The position numbers and the translations under genes were made by a program. The notes beneath the pieces are model-generated. The model was not told where the DNA came from and ran no database searches. It saw nothing but the letters and a program-made list of their open reading frames with translations. Shown here piece after piece: positions 58,735 through 64,000 of a DNA stretch of 64,000 nt (position 1 is the first letter of the stretch; each line of letters begins with the position of its first letter). The DNA is from Flaccisagitta enflata (taxonomy: Eukaryota > Chaetognatha > Sagittoidea > Aphragmophora): positions 69,688,001 to 69,752,000 of the forward strand of contig OZ231127.1 of NCBI GenBank assembly GCA_965153355.1, read 5' to 3'.

Positions 58735-59094
58735 GACCTTAATAAGCCAATGTATTGTAACAAACAAAGGTGAATTTCCAGATGTCTGTCCCTCTATCCA
58801 AAATCACCCCTGTCACGTTTATAGTAAGCCATCTCTTGTCTAAAATTTGCCCTCTCAAGCCTCTATTCTGACCTTTCTGGTTTCAATCTTGCCTTCAGAT
58901 TACCCTCTCAGGCCTCGAATCTGCCCTCATGCATCATATTGGCTCTCTTATGAGGCTTCAAGTTAGCCTCTGGATGCTTCACATTTGCCCTGTAAGAAAT
59001 CAAATCAGTCCTCCATAGTGCCCTCTTAGGAAGTCTGGTAATTCACCCCTGTGTCTTAAAAGACATTGGTCCTTTGAGGCCGCTGCCCTGCTCT
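58735..59094. mobile_element. Family A element, left end decayed
   Basis: The right end 'ttcacccctgtgtcttaaaagacattggtcctttgaggccgctgccctgc' is clear; the left side retains only 'ggtgaatttcc'. The interior is a weak 'ccctctNaggcctcNaat' array. Confidence 0.6.
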
Positions 59095-59600
59095 TACTCA
59101 ATTTCTGCAGCTCATCACTCAAAGAAGGGCATCTGGTAGGTCCCTAATTATGAGAATTTTTTTCAAATTTTACACTTTGGCATTGTATCAATCTCAAGTA
59201 ACGTTCCTAAGCTTCAATGCTACATATTCGTTTGGTCAAAAAATGTTTGGGAATGCAAGTTTCAAGTTCCCTGATGCTCTCGTATCCAAACAGACCTACA
59301 CCATGAATGAAATATTAGTTACTCAAAATGAGAAAAAAAGTATGAATATTTATCTAACTTAAGAAACGTGGTTATTTTTGCAAATTTTTGTCTATGTTTT
59401 AAACTCTGTCTCTCTCTCTCTGTCTCTTTTGCTTTATTTTCTTCTGTCTCTCCCTCTGTCTGTCTCTCCCTCTGTCTCTGTATCTTTCTTTCTCTCTATC
59501 TTTCTCTTTCTCTATCTCTTTTTTTTTTTCGAACGTATTGAATTTAAGTCTCTTTTTTTTTCTCTCTCTCTGTTTCTGTCTCTCTCTCTTTCTCTCTTTT

Positions 59601-59992
<392 letters not shown>

Positions 59993-60194
59993 CCTTTTTT
60001 TTTCATCTGAAACGCATTTTTTTCAAAGAGCGCCTCAGTCCCGCCCCCTTTTCGGCAGATCGTGAGACTTGAAAATTTTTGGCAACAATCTTTGTGTACT
60101 TTTGTCTATTGGAAAATTGTTTTTTTGGATAGCCCTCCCCGAGTGTGTCTTTTTCTTCTTTTTTTTTTCTTTCCTTTTTTTTTCTCCCCATATT

Positions 60195-60550
<356 letters not shown>

Positions 60551-60661
60551 ATTTTTGGGAACGCCCACCTTACGCCTCCTATTATTTAGCCATGAAAAGG
60601 GAACACGACTCATGACAGGAAGCGTCTCTGCTTTTATGACGCTTCAGACTCTGCATGAATG

Positions 60662-60710
60662 GATGTTTGTTTGTTTGTTTGTTTGTTTGTTTGTTTGTTT
60701 GTTTGTCTGT
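60662..60710. repeat. (TTTG)n microsatellite
   Basis: About 11 GTTT units, then CTGTTTATTTGG. Confidence 0.95.
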
Positions 60711-61070
60711 TTATTTGGGTTATTGTTTGTTTGTTACGTTATCAAAGGCAGGAGTACACATTGGGCATTTACATAAGCTTACACAAGTTTACACAAGTTA
60801 TTGATAGCGTCGTATGGCATCCGTCATATACTTCTTGTAAAACTTTCTGCCTGTGTCTGGGGCTTGTGAGCATGTGTCTTTTTGACTTTCTGTGTGATTT
60901 TCTATGCCTAATGCGTCCATTAATTCTATCATTTACGCCACATTCATGACTGAAAACACTCCTGCCTCAAAAATATTTTTTATTCCATCAATTTCTGTAC
61001 AATGTTACGCGGGTTCTTTTTTTTTTTTGACTACCAACTTTTTACTAGACCATTATTCTTCATAAAACAA

Positions 61071-61309
61071 GTGACGCGGGGGTCACAATATCGTTGCGGA
61101 CGGGTGGGCAGGGGCAGCCAACCCCCAGCCTCGCCCCAACCCCCTTCCCACACACTAACATACACCCACACACATTCAATGACAGCTGCAGCATCGTAAA
61201 ATGCGCGTTTCTCGCGTTTTCAACTCGAGCGTGACGGACCAACCGACCGACGGACGGACGGACGGACGGACGGACAAAGCCTCTTATAGAGTTGCGTGTC
61301 CGCAACTAA
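61071..61309 (-). mobile_element. Family B hairpin element (reverse), long copy
   Basis: AACAAGTGACGCGGGGGTCAC, 'ggacgggtgggcaggggcag', CACACTAACA-rich middle, 'gcgtttctcgcgttttcaactcgag', GGAC repeat (61247-61274), 'aaagcctcttatagagttgcgtgtccgcaactaaaa'. Same plan as 19191-19400. Confidence 0.8.
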
Positions 61310-62198
61310 AAATGAATTGTCATTCTTTGAATAACTTTATTCCGAAAATTAGTTCTGTCTTATATCCCTGTACTGAGAGATGCAACTTCCAAAGTGTTAA
61401 TCCAGATGTCTTTTTGTATTTTTTTTTCTATTTCTTTTTTCATCCTCCAAAATGCCATTTCTCTTCACATCGTTTTTTTTACAAAAAAGTGATTCGGTTA
61501 AGGATGATTTTTTTAGCTCTGTGACGAATCGGTTTTTTTTTTAGGTGGAAAGATGCAGTGGCTAAAGGGTGAGGGGTGATGTTACGTCATGCTTTTCAAT
61601 AACTGAATTAGTATAGTTCTCAATTTTTGGATGAAACGCTAAAAGTAAGATGCTGCCTGAGTACAGTTTGGTTAGGACTGATGTAGGATGATGAACGTTG
61701 TCAAACAGTTTTCAGTTTGTGAATCTTTAGTGCAGAAGTGTCTATTCAGAGGTAACAAGTATACACTCGCCCCCAGTCGCGGACAGGTGGGTAGGGGCAG
61801 TAAAGCAAAAAAATGCTCACTTGTCGGCGACCTACCGACCGACGAACAGACCGACACGGCAAGTTCTGGAGTCGTTTGTCTGCGACTAAGATATCAATCG
61901 TTGGTCAATTCAAGTTGTACATGTAATACTCTCTAAAATCGACTTAAAAACATTTTTGATATTGACTTAGCGCAAGGAAGATGGTTGATCATCTGATCAT
62001 CCTACAATAATGATCTATCAATTTATCGCAGATATTTATCGTTTTTGAGAAGTCATGTCTTTAAAACCCCTGACCGACTTTTATGGCTTAAGAAACTGAG
62101 TGGTCATAATTCAGGGATACAAATGAATTGGGGGAGATTTTTTCTCTTCTTTTCGTTTTCCTTTCATTTGAATATATATCTTCTCACTTCTTGGTTCT
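61310..62198. other. Intergenic with a short family B copy
   Basis: 61769-61890 is a short family B copy: 'cagtcgcggacaggtgggtaggggcag' at one end and 'gtcgtttgtctgcgactaag' at the other. Otherwise AT-rich without genes. Confidence 0.5.
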
Positions 62199-62278
<80 letters not shown>

Positions 62279-62282
62279 TTTT

Positions 62283-62318
<36 letters not shown>

Positions 62319-62394
62319 TCCTTTCTTTCTTTCCCTTTTTCTTTCGCTTTCCTCTCTTTTCTCCCACTTACACTCTTAAGTGTGACGAGGCATG

Positions 62395-62463
<69 letters not shown>
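62199..62463. repeat. (TTTC)n then (CT)n
   Basis: TTTC units (62199-62345), a 50-bp spacer, then CT units (62397-62463). Confidence 0.96.
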
Positions 62464-62467
<4 letters not shown>

Positions 62468-62589
62468 CGGTTTTCCGTGTACAATTTGAGAAAAATCGCA
62501 TTGACGCTGAGACTGATTGTGTTAGTAAACAAAAGATAATGAATGAAGGAAAGAAAAACGCGCGAGATAAAAACAACGAAGACGAGAGA

Positions 62590-62935
62590 CGGGTGACGCT
62601 GGAGGGATTCAGTGGGAGCTGGTGGGAGTTGGGGGAAGTGGGGTTGGGGGAGATGGTGGAAGCTAGTGGGAGCTTCTTGCATGTTGGGGGAAGTAGGGGG
62701 GACGGTAGTAACTAGTGGGAGCTTGTAGGAGCGGAGGATGCCGAAGAGAGCTGGTGGGAATTTGTGGGAGCAGAAGTGAGCTCGTGTTGGAGTAAGGGGG
62801 TGGGAGCTTATGGGAGAGAAGGTTGCTGGAGGGAGCTGGTGGGAATCGGTGGGCGCTGTGGTGAGCTGATGTTAGCTAGTGGGATCTGGTTGGATGGGAG
62901 CTAATTGAAGCTGGCGGGTAAAATTTTATAGGGAA
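62590..62935 (+). repeat. G-rich degenerate minisatellite (GGGAGCTNGTGGGAG)
   Basis: Irregular repeats of GGGAGCTGGTGGGAG-like units, 20-40 bp apart. 62622-62650 has four runs of at least three G with 2-4 base loops, a canonical G-quadruplex pattern. Confidence 0.75.
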
Positions 62936-63057
62936 GGAGACGATTTGATGACGATGGTAGTACTGATGGTCAGGAGATTTGATGGAAAGGAGCCGGTTGA
63001 TGTTCGATATTTGAGTATGGTAACGACAATTACCGCGAGAAGAACGAAAGCGTCTTA

Positions 63058-64000
63058 ACTATGGCAAAAAAAAAAAACCGAACAACTTTTGAGAGAGCAA
63101 AAAAGTATGAAGATGTTGACCAATTTGCATAAAATTTACAGTCAATGATAACCATGATATGGACTATGTCTGGTTAAAATTTCATCAAAATCCGTTGAAA
63201 ACTTTAGCCGTTATCACGTTTTTACTGAAGTCACCTCTTTTTTGGACTGCCAGAGATGACGTTTATCCTAAATCAAAATATTACCATTTTTAGTAAAATT
63301 GGCATTGTGCAAAAAGTTTTGTGAGTTTTGTCATGATTTTTGAACTGTAGTCTGATGGTAATATTTACTAATACTAGGCAAAATTCGCATCTACTCAGAT
63401 AAAGTCTAGTGGGGTAGATATTGGTTGATTGTAAGCTTGCTCAGGACAAGAAATATTCTGCTACCTGTTAGAATATTTTTGCAATGTGGGGGACTAAAAA
63501 TGCTTCAATCTTCACAAAAATTTTACTGGAGATGATTCATATGTACAAAAGTTACCAGTTGAAAAATCATGATAATTGGTAAAAAACTCTGGCCTCAGCA
63601 TCGATTTATATTTCGGATTTCATCTTCATTTACTTCATTCTAAAAACCACAAAAAAAGTTTTAGAAAACTTGCTGTTTCTGCTAGAATAATTGGAGTTTT
63701 GTAATGAAATTTTTATCACAGCCTGCTAACACTGTGGTTTACTTCCACTTAAAGTTTCATCAAAATCGGACTAGATTTAGTATGGTTTTTTCAAGTTTGT
63801 TTATTGATTCTTAGTAAATTCTTATGTGTGTACATTGAATTTCTGATCTTCTGACAAGCACGTTTAAAAAATCTATAATTCTCAAACTATTTAGAGCAGG
63901 TCATTGATTTTTTTCAGTGATGCTTAATGATACTAAAATGTAACTTCAGTAAAAATTTCAGCACACTGGGTGAATTTTCAAAGGAATTATGAGCGATAGA
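63058..64000. mobile_element. Possible left part of a Tc1/mariner-type element
   Basis: ACTATGGCAAAAAAAAAAAA follows TA (63056-63057) and resembles the end of the element at 39117. The right end would lie beyond the window. The downstream AT-rich sequence shows no transposase frame. Confidence 0.4.

Noticed and set aside
59150-59362. 70-aa frame MRIFFKFYTLALYQSQVTFL
   Set aside because: Single AT-rich frame without splice or domain support, although its composition is less repetitive than its neighbours. Too weak to list as a gene.

Overview
This is eukaryotic, almost certainly animal, genomic DNA. Genes are split by GT-AG introns and intergenic space is AT-rich. Short tandem repeats and small non-coding mobile elements dominate the window. 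The recognisable products (a polydactyl C2H2 zinc-finger protein, a GABA-B/GPR156-type class C GPCR, and a secreted coiled-coil protein ending in an H-type-lectin-like domain) are metazoan. A degenerate CCCTAA tract at 866-945 matches the TTAGGG telomere unit of most non-arthropod animals. Together these weakly favour a non-arthropod invertebrate such as a mollusc, annelid or cnidarian, but the phylum is not resolved. No tRNA, rRNA, CRISPR array or bacterial feature was seen.

Gene layout. (1) 1893-3740, minus: single-exon zinc-finger CDS of 615 aa with 15 fingers, one broken. (2) 25882-37629, plus: six exons with matching phases, giving a 1220-aa seven-transmembrane receptor with a short N-terminus, a coiled coil and a very long low-complexity tail that includes 35 consecutive CAA glutamines. 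(3) 42824-44268, minus: three exons with matching phases, giving a 225-aa secreted protein (signal peptide, coiled coil, lectin-like domain). (4) 48425-48986, plus: a tentative two-exon gene of 95 aa. (5) 54225-57542, plus: the first four in-phase exons of an Ala/His/Ser/Asn-rich, transcription-factor-like protein whose remainder must lie beyond 57.5 kb. A coding-like acidic patch at 51640-52054 and one short minus-strand ORF near 10 kb are uncertain. The genes share no evident pathway.

Between and inside genes. At least two recurrent non-coding families stand out. Family A ('hairpin-capped minisatellite elements') has inverted ends starting with GGGCAGCGGCCCC and forming a tight GC hairpin. 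The ends enclose an array of short tandem repeats that differs from copy to copy; about ten copies or remnants are visible. Family B is about 150-250 bp, begins with AGTCGCGGACACGCGACT-like hairpins, contains expanded GTCC/GGTC tetranucleotides and ends near GGCCGTGTATCCGGCC; about sixteen copies or fragments occur in both orientations. There are also TA-flanked elements of Tc1/mariner/pogo type (11763-12365, 17072-17248, 27474-27628, 39117-39722 nested inside 38861-40058, and 40284-40714), foldback palindromes (20662-20931 and 31072-33462, the latter split by an insertion), and a pair of 1.1-kb inverted arms (3923-5030 and 8214-9333).

Microsatellites of the AAC/TTG, CT/GA, CTT/GAA, CTTT and ATC types occupy a large share of the window. 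Several abut splice sites: one CT tract acts as the polypyrimidine tract of a receptor exon, and TTG tracts start 8-28 nt after three donor sites.
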